Positions 1-9,541 of a stretch of DNA of 64,000 bases are shown here, piece after piece. Each line of letters starts with the position of its first letter. Positions within the stretch are counted from its first letter, which is position 1. This stretch comes from Pleurocapsa minor HA4230-MV1 (lineage in GTDB: Bacteria > Cyanobacteriota > Cyanobacteriia > Cyanobacteriales > Xenococcaceae): assembly GCA_019359095.1 (NCBI GenBank), contig JAHHHZ010000020.1, positions 285,129-349,128 on the forward strand, in the 5' to 3' direction. The notes under the pieces were generated by a model. It saw only the letters and a program-made list of their open reading frames with translations. It was not told where the DNA came from and made no database searches. Made by a program: the position numbers and the translations under genes.

Positions 1-1616
1 CATTACGGGCGCAAACCGATAAGCGGGAATATGCAGCGGTGATGAAGCAGATTGTGGAAAATCAGGAGAATTTGAGTATCCGCGAGGGGATGGTCACCGA
101 TCTCATCCTGGGTAAAAACGATGAGGTAATGGGTATTGAAACCTATTTTGGCAGTTGTTTTGCTGCCAAGGCGGTGATCTTGACTACAGGTACTTTTCTG
201 GGGGGCAAGATTTGGGTTGGGAATAAATCGATGGATGCGGGGCGTTCAGGAGAATTCGCTGTGACAGGGTTGACGGAAACTCTTAATCGCCTGGGTTTTG
301 AGACAGGCAGGCTGAAAACAGGGACTCCTGCGAGGGTGGATAAGCGATCGGTAGACTACAGTAAAATGACACCCCAACCACCTGACGAAGAAATGCGTTG
401 GTTTAGCTTTGACCCCGCAGCCTGGGTAGAAAGAGAGCAAATGAACTGCTATCTCACCCGCACTACGGCAGAAACCCATAAGATTATTCGCGATAATCTG
501 CACCTATCCCCTGTCTATGGTGGTTGGGTCGATGCTAAAGGGCCAAGGTACTGTCCGAGTATTGAAGATAAAATTGTCCGTTTTGCCGATAAAGAAAGTC
601 ACCAGATTTTTATTGAACCAGAAGGGAGAGAGATACCTGAGCTTTATATTCAAGGATTTTCGACAGGATTACCTGAAAATTTACAGCTAGCGATGCTGAG
701 AACGCTGCCTGGACTAGAAAGATGCGTTATGCTACGTCCTGCTTATGCTGTGGAATATGACTTTATCCCAGCAACTCAATGTTATCCAACCCTGATGACC
801 AAAAAAGTTGAAGGATTATATAGTGCGGGACAAATCAACGGCACAACTGGCTATGAAGAAGCTGCGGGACAGGGTTTGGTCGCGGGAATTAATGCGGTCA
901 AGTTTGTGAAAGGGGAACCTGAAGTTATTTTTTCTCGGGAACAAAGTTACCTGGGGACATTAATTGACGATCTTTGTACTAAAGACTTGCGCGAACCCTA
1001 TCGAATGTTGACTAGTCGCTCAGAATATCGCCTGATACTGCGTTCAGATAATGCCGATCGCCGTTTGACTCCTTTAGGTCGAGAAATCGGTCTAATCGAC
1101 GATCGCCGCTGGCAGCTTTATACCGATAAACAAGAGAAGATTGCTGCTGAAAAAGTAAGACTGCAAGAGACTCGGATTAAAGAACAAGAAGTGGTGGGTA
1201 TGGCGATCGCCCAAAAAACTCAGCAAAAGATTAAAGGCTCGATTACCCTGGCAGAATTATTATGTCGTCCCAAGTTTCATTATGCCGATTTGAAAAAATA
1301 TGGTTTGGATAATGCCGAACTAAATATGGCCGAGACAGAAGGGGCGGAAATCGATATTAAATACTCTGGCTATATTAAACGTCAGCAGCTACAGATCGAT
1401 CAAATGGCAAAACATACTAAGCTTCGACTACCTCAAGATTTGGATTACCTCACTGTGGAAACTCTGCGCATGGAAGCCAGGGAAAAACTGAATCAGGTTA
1501 AACCTCTAACTGTTGGTCAAGCTAGCCGTATCGGTGGGGTTAACCCTGCGGATGTTAATGCCTTGTTGGTTTATCTGGAAATTAAATCTCAAAAACAAAA
1601 AGCTGGGGTGAACTAG
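1..1616 (+). CDS. mnmG: tRNA uridine-5-carboxymethylaminomethyl modification enzyme MnmG, 5' truncated by window edge
   Basis: The reading frame is open from base 3 ([16 protein letters not shown]...) and ends with TAG at 1614-1616, so the N-terminal Rossmann part lies outside the window. MnmG (GidA) is an FAD protein that with MnmE installs the cmnm5 group on U34 of some tRNAs. Visible family signatures include [40 protein letters not shown] with [12 protein letters not shown] (FAD-binding end of the core), and the C-terminal helical domain with [13 protein letters not shown] and [12 protein letters not shown]. The first in-window methionine is not the true start. Identification is very secure from end-to-end motif agreement. 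Confidence 0.96.
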   Translation, partial: LRAQTDKREYAAVMKQIVENQENLSIREGMVTDLILGKNDEVMGIETYFGSCFAAKAVILTTGTFLGGKIWVGNKSMDAGRSGEFAVTGLTETLNRLGFETGRLKTGTPARVDKRSVDYSKMTPQPPDEEMRWFSFDPAAWVEREQMNCYLTRTTAETHKIIRDNLHLSPVYGGWVDAKGPRYCPSIEDKIVRFADKESHQIFIEPEGREIPELYIQGFSTGLPENLQLAMLRTLPGLERCVMLRPAYAVEYDFIPATQCYPTLMTKKVEGLYSAGQINGTTGYEEAAGQGLVAGINAVKFVKGEPEVIFSREQSYLGTLIDDLCTKDLREPYRMLTSRSEYRLILRSDNADRRLTPLGREIGLIDDRRWQLYTDKQEKIAAEKVRLQETRIKEQEVVGMAIAQKTQQKIKGSITLAELLCRPKFHYADLKKYGLDNAELNMAETEGAEIDIKYSGYIKRQQLQIDQMAKHTKLRLPQDLDYLTVETLRMEAREKLNQVKPLTVGQASRIGGVNPADVNALLVYLEIKSQKQKAGVN

Positions 1617-1753
1617 CTAGTCGTTATTAATTGCGATGGGAGAAAGTTAGGGAAATAGAAAATCAGTAGTATGAAGTTAATGTCTCAGTGATTCCCCAAA
1701 CCCCTAAGCCCCCAAGCCCCTAATTTTCTATCCTCAAATATGATTAATTAACA
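1617..1753. repeat. Intergenic region with degenerate heptamer tract
   Basis: A gap of 137 bases between mnmG and the epimerase gene. It carries a pyrimidine-rich tract at about 1690-1724 built on CCCCAAR/CCCCTAA units and, upstream of it, a weak GGGAAATAG run. Both resemble the two halves of the composite heptamer repeats found at 30210, 38410 and 51866. No gene is visible. Confidence 0.5.
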
Positions 1754-2722
1754 ATGAAAGCTTTTGTTACTGGTGGGACGGGTTTTGTTGGGGCAAATTT
1801 AATTAGGCTTTTACTGCAACAGGGATACGAGGTTCGGGCTTTAGTTCGTAACGGTAGTTGTCTGGATAATCTCCAGTCTTTGGATCTCGAAATTGTTACA
1901 GGAGATTTAAACAGCAGCAATCTATCTCAGCTAATATCTGGCTGTCAGGTATTGTTTCACGTCGCAGCGCAATATTCCCTCTGGCAAAGCGATCGCGATT
2001 TACTCTACCACAGTAATGTTTTAGGTACGCGCAATATCTTAAAATGCGCCCGTCAAGCAGGGATTGAACGCACTGTTTATACTAGTTCCGTAGCTGCCAT
2101 TGGTGTTAAACAAGATGGTATAGCCGATGAAACTTATCAAAGCCCTGTAGAGAAATTAGTAGGAGATTATAAAAAATCTAAATACTACGCTGAACAAGAG
2201 GCGGTTCAAGCCGTACAGCAAGGACAAGATATTGTGATTGTCAATCCCAGCACTCCCATTGGTGCGTTTGATTTAAAGCCCACCCCCACAGGAGAAATTA
2301 TTGTCCGTTTTCTGCAACGTAAGATGCCTTTTTACCTTGATACAGGACTAAACTTAGTTGATGTTCAAGATGTAGCCCAGGGGCATATTTTAGCCTTAGC
2401 AAAGGGCAATACTGGCGATCGCTATATTTTAGGCAATCAAAATCTTACTTTTAAACAATTACTCGGTAAATTAGAGCAAATTACAGGCTTACCAGCGCCA
2501 AAATATACTATTCCCTATTGGCTTCCCTATGGCGTTGCCTGGTTAGAAGAAAATGTTCTAGCTAAATTTGGTAGACAGCCCACAGTTGCTTTAGACGGGG
2601 TGCGCATGTCTCAGCAAAAGATGTTTTACGATCCGAGTAAAGCTGTTCGCGAATTAGGATTGCCCCAATCCAATATCGATTTAGCATTAGAAGCAGCAGT
2701 GCAATGGTTTCAACGGCGGTAA
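1754..2722 (+). CDS. hpnA: NAD(P)-dependent epimerase/dehydratase, HpnA-like (hopanoid-associated)
   Basis: A 322-residue short-chain (extended SDR) protein. The dinucleotide-binding motif GGTGFVG is at residues 7-13, and the catalytic YxxxK is Y139-K143 in YKKSKYYAE. The order TGDL, FHVAAQYSLW, TSSVAAIG and NPSTPIGAFDLKPTPTG is typical of the sugar epimerase family called HpnA, linked to hopanoid biosynthesis in many bacteria. The exact substrate is not known from the sequence. The ATG start lies after a spacer of heptamer-like DNA. It is followed 44 bases later by a cupin gene and then pyrFE in the same direction, possibly one transcript. No squalene-hopene cyclase is in the window, so the hopanoid role is inferred from family only. 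Confidence 0.82.
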   Translation: MKAFVTGGTGFVGANLIRLLLQQGYEVRALVRNGSCLDNLQSLDLEIVTGDLNSSNLSQLISGCQVLFHVAAQYSLWQSDRDLLYHSNVLGTRNILKCARQAGIERTVYTSSVAAIGVKQDGIADETYQSPVEKLVGDYKKSKYYAEQEAVQAVQQGQDIVIVNPSTPIGAFDLKPTPTGEIIVRFLQRKMPFYLDTGLNLVDVQDVAQGHILALAKGNTGDRYILGNQNLTFKQLLGKLEQITGLPAPKYTIPYWLPYGVAWLEENVLAKFGRQPTVALDGVRMSQQKMFYDPSKAVRELGLPQSNIDLALEAAVQWFQRR

Positions 2723-2766
2723 ATCAACAGCGCTTTGCTGTTGGACAAGCATTAAATTTGGCGATC

Positions 2767-3099
2767 ATGAAAGATAAACCAGAAAATATCGAAAATATAT
2801 TTGAGTTTCCCAACCAACTGCCATCAGAGGAATTGTTCGAGACTCTGTTGGATCATGACCAGATTGCTATCAAAAGGATCATTTCTACAGGGCAAGTAAC
2901 ACCAGCAGGGGAATGGTACGATCAAAAGCAAAATGAATGGTTAATTGTGCTTCAGGGGTCAGGAGAGTTAAGCTATGAGGATAATTCTCGTATTAACCTG
3001 AAGACAGGGGATTATCTTTTAATACCTGCTCACCAAAAACATCGAGTTGAGTATACCAGTACTGAACCTCCTTGTATTTGGCTTACTGTCTTTTTTTAA
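2767..3099 (+). CDS. Small cupin-domain protein
   Basis: About 110 residues from the ATG at 2767. The longer frame from 2704 would overlap the end of the epimerase gene and adds a segment unlike cupins, so I prefer 2767. The single cupin barrel shows EWLIVLQGSGELSYED, the turn LKTGDYLLIPAHQKHRVEYT, and a terminal strand WLTVFF. The second motif keeps P-x-H-x-x-H-R-V, and the first has few metal-type histidines. Such stand-alone cupins are small-molecule binding or isomerase-like proteins. No substrate can be assigned. It ends six bases before pyrFE. Confidence 0.75.
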   Translation: MKDKPENIENIFEFPNQLPSEELFETLLDHDQIAIKRIISTGQVTPAGEWYDQKQNEWLIVLQGSGELSYEDNSRINLKTGDYLLIPAHQKHRVEYTSTEPPCIWLTVFF

Positions 3100-3105
3100 T
3101 TCACT

Positions 3106-4545
3106 ATGAATTTTACAGCAAAACTCCATCAGGCGATCGCCACTAACAACAGCCTGTTGATCGTCGGACTCGATCCTAATCCTGAAATGATGCCATCAGA
3201 GTATTTTCAGAGTCAGGATCTGCTGAAAGATTTGGAAACCTGGTTATTGTGGGTGATTGAATCAACAAGCGATCGCGTCTGTGCCTACAAGCCAACTTTG
3301 GGGTTCTATGAAGCATTAGGTATGGCAGGATTGCAGTTATTAGCACGAATTTTGGCAGCGATACCCAAGTCTCTACCCGTAATTTTGGATGCCAAACACA
3401 GCGATCTTAATACCAGTACTGTCTTTGCTAAAGCGATCTTTGAACAGTGGCAGGTTGATGCTGTTACTCTAACTCCTTTCGCTGGACAAGATCATGCAGC
3501 GCCATTTTTGGTTTATACCGACAAAGCAGTGTTTATTCTGGCTCATACTTCCAATCCCAAAGCGGAGACTTTGCAGAGATATCCTAGTTTCGAGCAGCCA
3601 TTTTATCTCCAGGTAGTTCAAGAAGCGCAATCCTGGGCAACTCCCGAACAGCTATATTTAGAGGTGGGGACAACTAACACTGAAGTATTAGGTAAAATTA
3701 GAGCGATCGCTCCTGAAAGAACAATTTTGCTACGTAGTCTGTGGAGTAAAAAAAATAATTTAGAAGCGTTAATTAATATCGGTTTAAACAGCATGGGAGA
3801 AGGGTTGTTGATTCCCATTCCCCAAGATTTTTTAGCGAGCAATCATCTAGCGTCAGAAGTGGCTCATCTCAATCAAAAGCTCAATACCTATCGCGTAGCA
3901 AAAACCAATCAGGCTGCAAGCTGCGATCTTTGGACTCCTGATGTTTGCTTACTCACTTTTCACCCCTATCAAGCTTTAATTCTCGAACTGTTTGATATTG
4001 GTTGTTTGCTTTTTGGCGAGTATGTTCAAGCATCGGGGGCAACCTTTTCTTACTACATCGATCTGCGCAAAATTATTTCTAATCCCCATCTATTTAATCA
4101 GGTGTTGGATGCCTATGGTGATATCGTACGGCAGCTAGAATTTGATCGCATTGCTGGTATTCCTTATGGTGCATTACCCACGGCGACAGGATTAGCTTTA
4201 AATCTTCAACGTCCAATGATTTTTCCCCGCAAGGAGGTTAAGGCACACGGTACTAGGCGTTTAATTGAGGGGAATTTTCACCCAGGCGAAAAAGTAGTGG
4301 TAATCGACGATATCCTAATTAGTGGCAAAAGCGTCATGGAAGGGGCAGAAAAACTAAAATCTGCGGGTTTAAAGATCGAGGATATTGTAGTATTTATCGA
4401 CCATGAAGGAGGTGTCAAAGACAGATTAAGAGACAATGGCTATCGCGCTCATTCTGTATTGAGTATTTCCGAAATTACCGACACTCTCTATGAGGCGGGT
4501 AGAATTAATCAAGAACAATATAATTCTTTTAAAGAGAATCATTAA
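3106..4545 (+). CDS. pyrFE: Bifunctional orotidine-5'-phosphate decarboxylase / orotate phosphoribosyltransferase
   Basis: A 479-residue fusion carrying the last two steps of UMP synthesis. Residues 1-270 are an OMP decarboxylase of the PyrF subfamily, with GLDPN near the start and the catalytic DAKHSD motif at residues 95-100. Residues about 275-479 are an orotate phosphoribosyltransferase, with the PRPP loop VVVIDDILISGKS at 397-409. The domain order PyrF-PyrE is the reverse of the eukaryotic UMP synthase fusion. The fused arrangement is seen in other cyanobacteria. It starts six bases after the cupin stop, suggesting co-transcription, and converges on the MOSC gene 38 bases downstream. Confidence 0.93.
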   Translation: MNFTAKLHQAIATNNSLLIVGLDPNPEMMPSEYFQSQDLLKDLETWLLWVIESTSDRVCAYKPTLGFYEALGMAGLQLLARILAAIPKSLPVILDAKHSDLNTSTVFAKAIFEQWQVDAVTLTPFAGQDHAAPFLVYTDKAVFILAHTSNPKAETLQRYPSFEQPFYLQVVQEAQSWATPEQLYLEVGTTNTEVLGKIRAIAPERTILLRSLWSKKNNLEALINIGLNSMGEGLLIPIPQDFLASNHLASEVAHLNQKLNTYRVAKTNQAASCDLWTPDVCLLTFHPYQALILELFDIGCLLFGEYVQASGATFSYYIDLRKIISNPHLFNQVLDAYGDIVRQLEFDRIAGIPYGALPTATGLALNLQRPMIFPRKEVKAHGTRRLIEGNFHPGEKVVVIDDILISGKSVMEGAEKLKSAGLKIEDIVVFIDHEGGVKDRLRDNGYRAHSVLSISEITDTLYEAGRINQEQYNSFKENH

Positions 4546-4583
4546 TACTATTGCGTTTAGATGCATTCAGATTAATATAATTA

Positions 4584-5429
4584 TCATCTAGTTTCTAAAA
4601 CTTCTAGGCGATCGCCTACTCGGATCATACCTTCATTCTGAGGAATCAGATTAACGCCAAACATAACTCCCTGCTCGCTTAATTGGCGAAAAGTTCCGAG
4701 GGTATTTAATGGTTCTTTTAAGCTATTTTTCGCACCGTTATTTTGATCGATCGTGGTGATGATACAGCGACTACAAGGTTTTAGCAGCCCAAACTGAATC
4801 TCGCCAATTTGAATTAATCTCCAGGAGTCTTCAATAAATGGCTCAATAGTTTCTATAACTATATTAGGACGAAAACGTTTCATGGATATTGCTTGACTAC
4901 GCTGTTGATGAATTTCAATAATTCTTTGGTTGAGTTCCATTAAAGAAGCGGTAGCTGTCAGCATCACAGGATAATTATCTGCCAAACTCAACAGCCGATC
5001 CTCTTCGCTAGGATATTTCTTCTCTAATAAGCGACTATGTGCTGAAGACTGTTTAACTAAACGACAAACTTTATCCCCTGGCAGATTTAAAAACTGATGA
5101 AACCACTGAGCTACTTCATTTCCCTGATCGATCGCCAAAAAGCGATCGCGCCAGATTTCTACTTCGATTAACGCACCATCTAAAGGAGAAATAAAAGTAA
5201 TCGACGGAAAAGTATGATCTATTACCTGTAAAGTGATACTTTGTTCGACAATTGTGACTTGGATCTTCGCCAACTGAGGAAACTGTCTTTGAGTGATAAA
5301 CCTACCATTTCCCGCAACAAGCATCATTTCGCGATCGCCAACAAATCCTTTAGTTTCTACCTGCACCTGTTGTAGCTCAATTCCTTGAGCAGATTTAAGA
5401 GGATAAACACAAAGTTTCGAGACAATCAT
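4584..5429 (-). CDS. MOSC-domain protein with N-terminal beta-barrel (mARC/YcbX-like)
   Basis: 281 residues. The N-terminal MOSC_N barrel starts MIVSKLCVYPLKSAQGIE and GFVGDREMMLV. The C-terminal MOSC domain includes RFRPNIVIE and the cysteine motif KPCSRCIITTID, where the cysteine is the expected molybdenum-cofactor ligand. Relatives such as YcbX and mARC reduce N-hydroxylated compounds with a molybdenum cofactor. No ferredoxin domain is fused here, so electrons must come from a separate partner. The start ATG on the complement has only AT-rich DNA before it. The gene is monocistronic in appearance. Confidence 0.85.
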   Translation of the reverse strand: MIVSKLCVYPLKSAQGIELQQVQVETKGFVGDREMMLVAGNGRFITQRQFPQLAKIQVTIVEQSITLQVIDHTFPSITFISPLDGALIEVEIWRDRFLAIDQGNEVAQWFHQFLNLPGDKVCRLVKQSSAHSRLLEKKYPSEEDRLLSLADNYPVMLTATASLMELNQRIIEIHQQRSQAISMKRFRPNIVIETIEPFIEDSWRLIQIGEIQFGLLKPCSRCIITTIDQNNGAKNSLKEPLNTLGTFRQLSEQGVMFGVNLIPQNEGMIRVGDRLEVLETR

Positions 5430-5638
5430 AAGCTTGGATAATTTTGCAACAATAAAACGAGTAATTTAAGTAGGCGATGTGTGATTATCCCAGCCTGAAA
5501 ATTATCTAAAAGCAACAATCAGATAATCAGCAAACAGTCAAATATTTGTTTCTCTCTGTTTTGTAAGGCAAAAATTGAGATTCGTCCACTTTTTAACGAT
5601 TTAATTTGATTCAGAGTGACAAAATGCCAAAAATAAGC

Positions 5639-5735
5639 TTACAGCAGTTTTCAATTGAGTAGACACATTAATTTATCGAAGTAATGGGTAATGGGTAATG
5701 GGTAATGGGTTCTATCCAACTGAAATTCGCTGTAA
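5639..5735. repeat. Palindromic repeat with TAATGGG heptamer core (family A, copy 1)
   Basis: The ends TTACAGC and GCTGTAA are inverted copies that continue imperfectly inward (CAGTTTTCAATTGAGTAGA against the complement of the GAATTTCAGTTGGATAGA-type arm). The centre is four GGGTAAT heptamers at about 5683-5710. An outer pair AAATAAGCTT (5631-5640) and AAGCTTATTT (5739-5748) extends the palindrome. A second copy in opposite orientation lies at 18873-18995. Confidence 0.75.
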
Positions 5736-5772
5736 GTTAAGCTTATTTCCTTAAGCAATACTAGATAAAGTT

Positions 5773-5975
5773 AGGACGTTTCATTTATTGATACCCACTA
5801 CCTATTTGCCCTAAAGGATTCCCTACGGTCACGAAGCTTATGCTAAAGCATTTGCGAAGCTTATCCTTTAGGACTAGCTACGCGTCGTCCTTTAGGACTA
5901 CCCACTACTAGGACTACCCACTACCTTCGAGCCAATCACCTTAATTGTCCTCAACTAATTTTGTACGGCTATAAT
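5773..5975. repeat. Disrupted palindromic element (family B copy) with nested CCTTTAGGA palindromes
   Basis: The right end TTTTGTACGGCTATAAT (5959-5975), preceded by TGTCCT (5946), matches the right end of the intact element at 62298-62397. The left part GTTAGGACGTTTCATT matches that element's inner left arm. The middle is interrupted by short palindromes such as AGGACTAGCTACGCGTCG flanked by CCTTTAGGA (5870-5895), a sequence related to the insert in lysA. This looks like one repeat inserted into another. Confidence 0.55.
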
Positions 5976-6008
5976 ACTCGCTATTTCGCTCCCGCTTCAG
6001 GAGACTCG

Positions 6009-6623
6009 CTACTGAATATCCAATAGTTTATGTGTTTGCAGGCTAATACGCCACTGAGGATGTTGCAAAATATAGTCAAAAATCAAACTTTTACTCTCAG
6101 GAGAGTTCCATTCAGGCTGTAGGTAACACAAGGTAGATTTAGGGACTAAACGCGCCTGTTGTTCTGCCCATTTTAAATCATATTCGCCAGTGACCACGAC
6201 TTTTAATTCACTAGCGCGATCGTAAATGCTCGGATGAGGCGCTTTAAACTGCTTAGGAGAAAAGGTAATCCAATCAAAATCTCCCGTCAAAGGATGAGCG
6301 CCAGAAGTTTCTAAATGAACCTGCAATCTTGCATTTTTTAGAGCTGTAGTTAAAGGAAACAAATCGTGCATCAACGGCTCTCCGCCAGTAATAATCACGA
6401 TCGCTGGATTAACTGATTGAGCTATGAGGGTCAAATCTTGTGCCGACTGCTGGGGATGACGTTGAGGATTCCAGGAGTGTTTGGTGTCGCACCAAGGACA
6501 ATGAACATCGCATCCGCCTAAACGAATAAAAAAGGCGTTCACTCCTGTCCAATAACCCTCTCCTTGCAAAGAATGAAAGGTTTCGACAACGGGATAGGTA
6601 ATGATTTCAGTCGCAGTGTTCAA
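6009..6623 (-). CDS. queE: 7-carboxy-7-deazaguanine synthase QueE
   Basis: A 204-residue radical-SAM enzyme of the queuosine/7-deazaguanine pathway. It converts 6-carboxytetrahydropterin to 7-carboxy-7-deazaguanine. The FeS cluster cysteines are C38, C42 and C45 in CDVHCPWC. The N-terminal FHSLQGEGYWTG and the SAM-binding ITGGEPLMHD follow the family pattern. The spacing Cx3Cx2C and the short length are normal for QueE. It is separated by 60 bases from the upstream coiled-coil protein gene in the same direction. No other queuosine genes are in the window. Confidence 0.93.
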   Translation of the reverse strand: MNTATEIITYPVVETFHSLQGEGYWTGVNAFFIRLGGCDVHCPWCDTKHSWNPQRHPQQSAQDLTLIAQSVNPAIVIITGGEPLMHDLFPLTTALKNARLQVHLETSGAHPLTGDFDWITFSPKQFKAPHPSIYDRASELKVVVTGEYDLKWAEQQARLVPKSTLCYLQPEWNSPESKSLIFDYILQHPQWRISLQTHKLLDIQ

Positions 6624-6683
6624 AATGTTTTTACTCTCTAACCGTTCGTTAAAAGTTACCTCAACTCAACCCCTACTAATTTA

Positions 6684-7040
6684 CTAATTACGATATTTCT
6701 TTAATTCTGTCCTCAATGTAGCAATTTCAGCTCTAAGCTGATCCAGCATCGTCTGGAGATCTTCAGAGTTAGTGCTGCTAGTATCAATGTTGACCCCTCG
6801 ATAGGAACTAGTTGTACGACTGCCATTATTACTGCTGTTAGGATAAACAGTTGTGCCTGATGCGCGTTCTGCTCTTAGCTGTACTTCTTCCATAAACTGC
6901 CGTAAATTTTCGCGTTGTTCGGCATCAAATTTACCCAGATCGCTCATTGTACTGGTAAAAGATTCTTCAAGCTTTTCGCTCATAATTTCAGCTAATGCTC
7001 TGCCAAAAAAGAAGGCGTTGGTCACAGGATTATTACTCAT
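6684..7040 (-). CDS. Conserved cyanobacterial small protein with C-terminal coiled coil
   Basis: 118 residues beginning MSNNPVTNAFFFGRALAEIMSEKLE. There are two helical parts: residues 1-60, a helix containing AEQRENLRQFMEEVQLRAERA, and residues 90-118, a leucine-heptad coiled coil (LQTMLDQLRAEIATLRTELKKY). A Ser/Asn/Thr-rich linker joins them. Similar proteins occur across cyanobacteria and plastids (I believe the DUF6825 group, from memory). The function is unknown. It has no signal peptide or membrane segment. It lies just upstream of queE and could share its transcript. Confidence 0.7.
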   Translation of the reverse strand: MSNNPVTNAFFFGRALAEIMSEKLEESFTSTMSDLGKFDAEQRENLRQFMEEVQLRAERASGTTVYPNSSNNGSRTTSSYRGVNIDTSSTNSEDLQTMLDQLRAEIATLRTELKKYRN

Positions 7041-7295
7041 AAGATAATGTTGTTAAACAGTTTCTAAATAGCTACTCTAAGTAGATTATATCTTGATTCT
7101 TGAGGCTCTAGGCTTTAAGCTTTTGACTTCAATTGAGAATTAAATGAGAAAATATCTTTATAACTATGGCGATCGCTCTATATTTTGGCGATAGATGCTT
7201 AATTATCTATGAATATTTGACCAGGTAATTACCATTCTGCATAAAAAGCTGACAATATAAGTATTTGATTGATAAAGAGGATTGTTATTATATCT

Positions 7296-9236
7296 ATGGG
7301 TCAAGTTGATTCTTGGAAAAAGCGGAGTGCTACTTCGTTGTCGCGTTTGTTACCTAGACTAGAAGAACGTTTTTGCGACCACGTTGATACAGTAGAATGG
7401 CAGGGTTATCTAGAACGCATTAATACTCATTTCCCCCGCTTGTTTCAACTGCTGTATCAACTTTATGGCAATCAGTACGATTTCTTTTACCATCTAGAAA
7501 ATATTTTGGCTTCGGCTACTTCGATGTGGTTAGCCAGATCTGATGACCTCAAGGCTTTAGACGTAATGCGTCAAGCAGATCCTCAGTGGTATCAATCAAA
7601 TCGAATGGTAGGGGTAATGTGCTATGTCGATTTGTTTGCTGGTAACCTCCAAGGAATTCGCGATCGCATTCCTTATTTAACTGAGTTGGGTATTACCTAT
7701 CTGCATTTGATGCCTTTATTTAAATGTCCTGAAGGCGATAATGACGGTGGTTATGCCGTTAGTAGCTATCAAGAGGTCAATCCCGCTTTGGGTACGATGG
7801 AAGAGTTATCACTCTTAGCTACAGAATTAAGACAGCATGGTATTAGTTTAGTACTTGATTTTGTATTTAATCATACTTCAGACGAACATGAGTGGGCAAA
7901 ACGAGCCTTAGCAGGAAATGAAGAATATCAAGAGTATTATCGGATGTATCCAAATCGAGAACAGCCTAATGCTTTTGAAAAAACGGTTAATTCAGTCTTT
8001 CCTGATGAACGTCCAGGTTGCTTTACCTACAAAAATAAGATTCGTAAATGGGTTTGGACAACTTTTTGTAACTATCAGTGGGATTTAAACTATGAAAATC
8101 CCGTAGTTTTTAGCGGGATGGTGGAAGAAATGTTGTTTCTGGCGAACATTGGCGTGGAAGTCTTACGTCTAGATGCAGTAGCATTTCTCTGGAAAAAATT
8201 AGGCACAAGTTGTGAAAATTTGCCCGAAGCGCATTTACTCATTCAGGCGTTTAATACAATTGTTAAGATCGCTGCTCCAGCGATGGCGTTTAAGTCGGAA
8301 GCGATCGTTCATCCTGACGAAGTAACCCGCTATATCAGTCAAGAAGAATGTCCCTTGTCTTATAATCCACAGTTGATGGCACTGCTATGGGATGCCTTAG
8401 CTGTGAGAAATATTCGGCTACTACGTCATGGAATGTCCAAGCGGTTTACAATCCCTCAAGACTGTGCTTGGGTCAACTATATTCGCTGCCACGATGATAT
8501 TGGTTGGGCAATTGCTGACGATGATATGCGAGACTTGCAAATTAATCCTTACGATCATCGAAAGTTTCTAACCGAATTTTTTACTGGTCGATTTGCAGGC
8601 AGTTTTGCCAAAGGTTTACCCTTTCAAGAAAAGTTGGAAACTGGAGAAGCCAGAATTGCGGGTACTACTGCATCCTTGTGTGGTCTAGAGAAATTAACGG
8701 ATGAAAATCATCGTCTAGAGATCGATCTAGCAGTACGACGTATCCTCTTGTTACACGGAGTTATTTTAACCATCGGTGGTATTCCCCTGATCTATTTAGG
8801 AGACGAAATCGGGACTTTAAACGACTACACTTATACCAATTCGCCAGAAAAAGACGGAGACAGTCGCTGGGTTCACCGTTCGGCATTTAATGATGAACGT
8901 GCATTAAAGAGGAAAGATAGCTCTACTGTTCCAGGAAAAATTTATCTGGGATTGCTCAAGTTAATTCAAATTCGCCAGCAAAATCGAGCTTTTAGTCGTG
9001 GAGAAACTGAAATTATTGATACAGGTAATGACTGCATCTTTGGTTATTTTCGTTCTCAACAGGAACAAAATGTTCTCGTGTTGGCTAACTTTAGCGATCT
9101 CGAACAGGAAATTATGGCTAAACAATTAAGATTACTCGGAATGCGTAAAATATTTACCGATCTTGTCTCTGGTAAGACAATTTCAGCTATCCAGAAGTTA
9201 GTGCTTGAACCCTATCAGCTCGTAATTCTCCTCTAG
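7296..9236 (+). CDS. ams: Amylosucrase (GH13 subfamily 4)
   Basis: 646 residues from the ATG at 7296. A TTG at 7269 is possible but adds nine residues with no family support, and AGAGG precedes 7296. Amylosucrase makes alpha-1,4-glucan from sucrose and releases fructose. All four GH13 regions are present: DFVFNHTSDEHEW, EVLRLDAVAF with nucleophile D293, AFKSEAIV with acid/base E335, and YIRCHDDIGW with transition-state D400. The spacing 293/335/400 equals that of the Neisseria enzyme (286/328/393) with a constant offset of seven. The N-terminal helical domain (LLPRLEERF) is intact. No sucrose synthase or phosphorylase gene lies nearby. Confidence 0.9.
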   Translation: MGQVDSWKKRSATSLSRLLPRLEERFCDHVDTVEWQGYLERINTHFPRLFQLLYQLYGNQYDFFYHLENILASATSMWLARSDDLKALDVMRQADPQWYQSNRMVGVMCYVDLFAGNLQGIRDRIPYLTELGITYLHLMPLFKCPEGDNDGGYAVSSYQEVNPALGTMEELSLLATELRQHGISLVLDFVFNHTSDEHEWAKRALAGNEEYQEYYRMYPNREQPNAFEKTVNSVFPDERPGCFTYKNKIRKWVWTTFCNYQWDLNYENPVVFSGMVEEMLFLANIGVEVLRLDAVAFLWKKLGTSCENLPEAHLLIQAFNTIVKIAAPAMAFKSEAIVHPDEVTRYISQEECPLSYNPQLMALLWDALAVRNIRLLRHGMSKRFTIPQDCAWVNYIRCHDDIGWAIADDDMRDLQINPYDHRKFLTEFFTGRFAGSFAKGLPFQEKLETGEARIAGTTASLCGLEKLTDENHRLEIDLAVRRILLLHGVILTIGGIPLIYLGDEIGTLNDYTYTNSPEKDGDSRWVHRSAFNDERALKRKDSSTVPGKIYLGLLKLIQIRQQNRAFSRGETEIIDTGNDCIFGYFRSQQEQNVLVLANFSDLEQEIMAKQLRLLGMRKIFTDLVSGKTISAIQKLVLEPYQLVILL

Positions 9237-9541
9237 ATTCCGACAATCTCGTAGCTTTAAAATAAACCTAGCCAGCCTATTTCTAGATTGAATTTAGGAG
9301 CTAAAAACCGTTTTGAGAGAGCTTCATACTCCATGAATTCTATTTGTTGGCTGGTGCTGGGTTTAATTGTTACTTAGGAAGTAGTATTTTAAAGATGTCC
9401 TAATTTTATTAAAATCTATGATTCAAATTAGCAGTGATTAAGAGGTTATAAAACTTTATTTTGTTGGTTATGTTCAACTTGTATATTTAATTTATTGTTA
9501 CTTCAAATAATTAAATTATTTTAACTTCTTTTAAAATTAAG
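9237..9541. other. 305-base intergenic region upstream of nrtR
   Basis: There is no gene. A loose inverted pair (AAACCTAGCCAGCC near 9264 and GGCTGGTGCTGGGTTT near 9350) could form a long weak hairpin after the amylosucrase gene. Close to the nrtR start lies an AT-rich perfect palindrome AATAATT-A-AATTATT at 9506-9520, a possible but unproven operator. Confidence 0.4.

Larger units (their letters stand above)
5430..6008. other. 579-base intergenic region filled with nested repeats, no gene
   Basis: Between MOSC and queE I see no credible coding frame. It contains a heptamer-cored palindrome (5639-5735) and the remains of a second palindromic element (about 5773-5975). Nested in the latter are short palindromes built from CCTAAAGGA and TCCTTTAGGAC (5808-5895). 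The rest is AT-rich. It probably also holds the MOSC promoter. Confidence 0.7.

Noticed and set aside
2704..2766. Upstream extension of the cupin gene overlapping the epimerase
   Set aside because: The added 21 residues do not resemble cupins and overlap hpnA. The ATG at 2767 gives a compact cupin.
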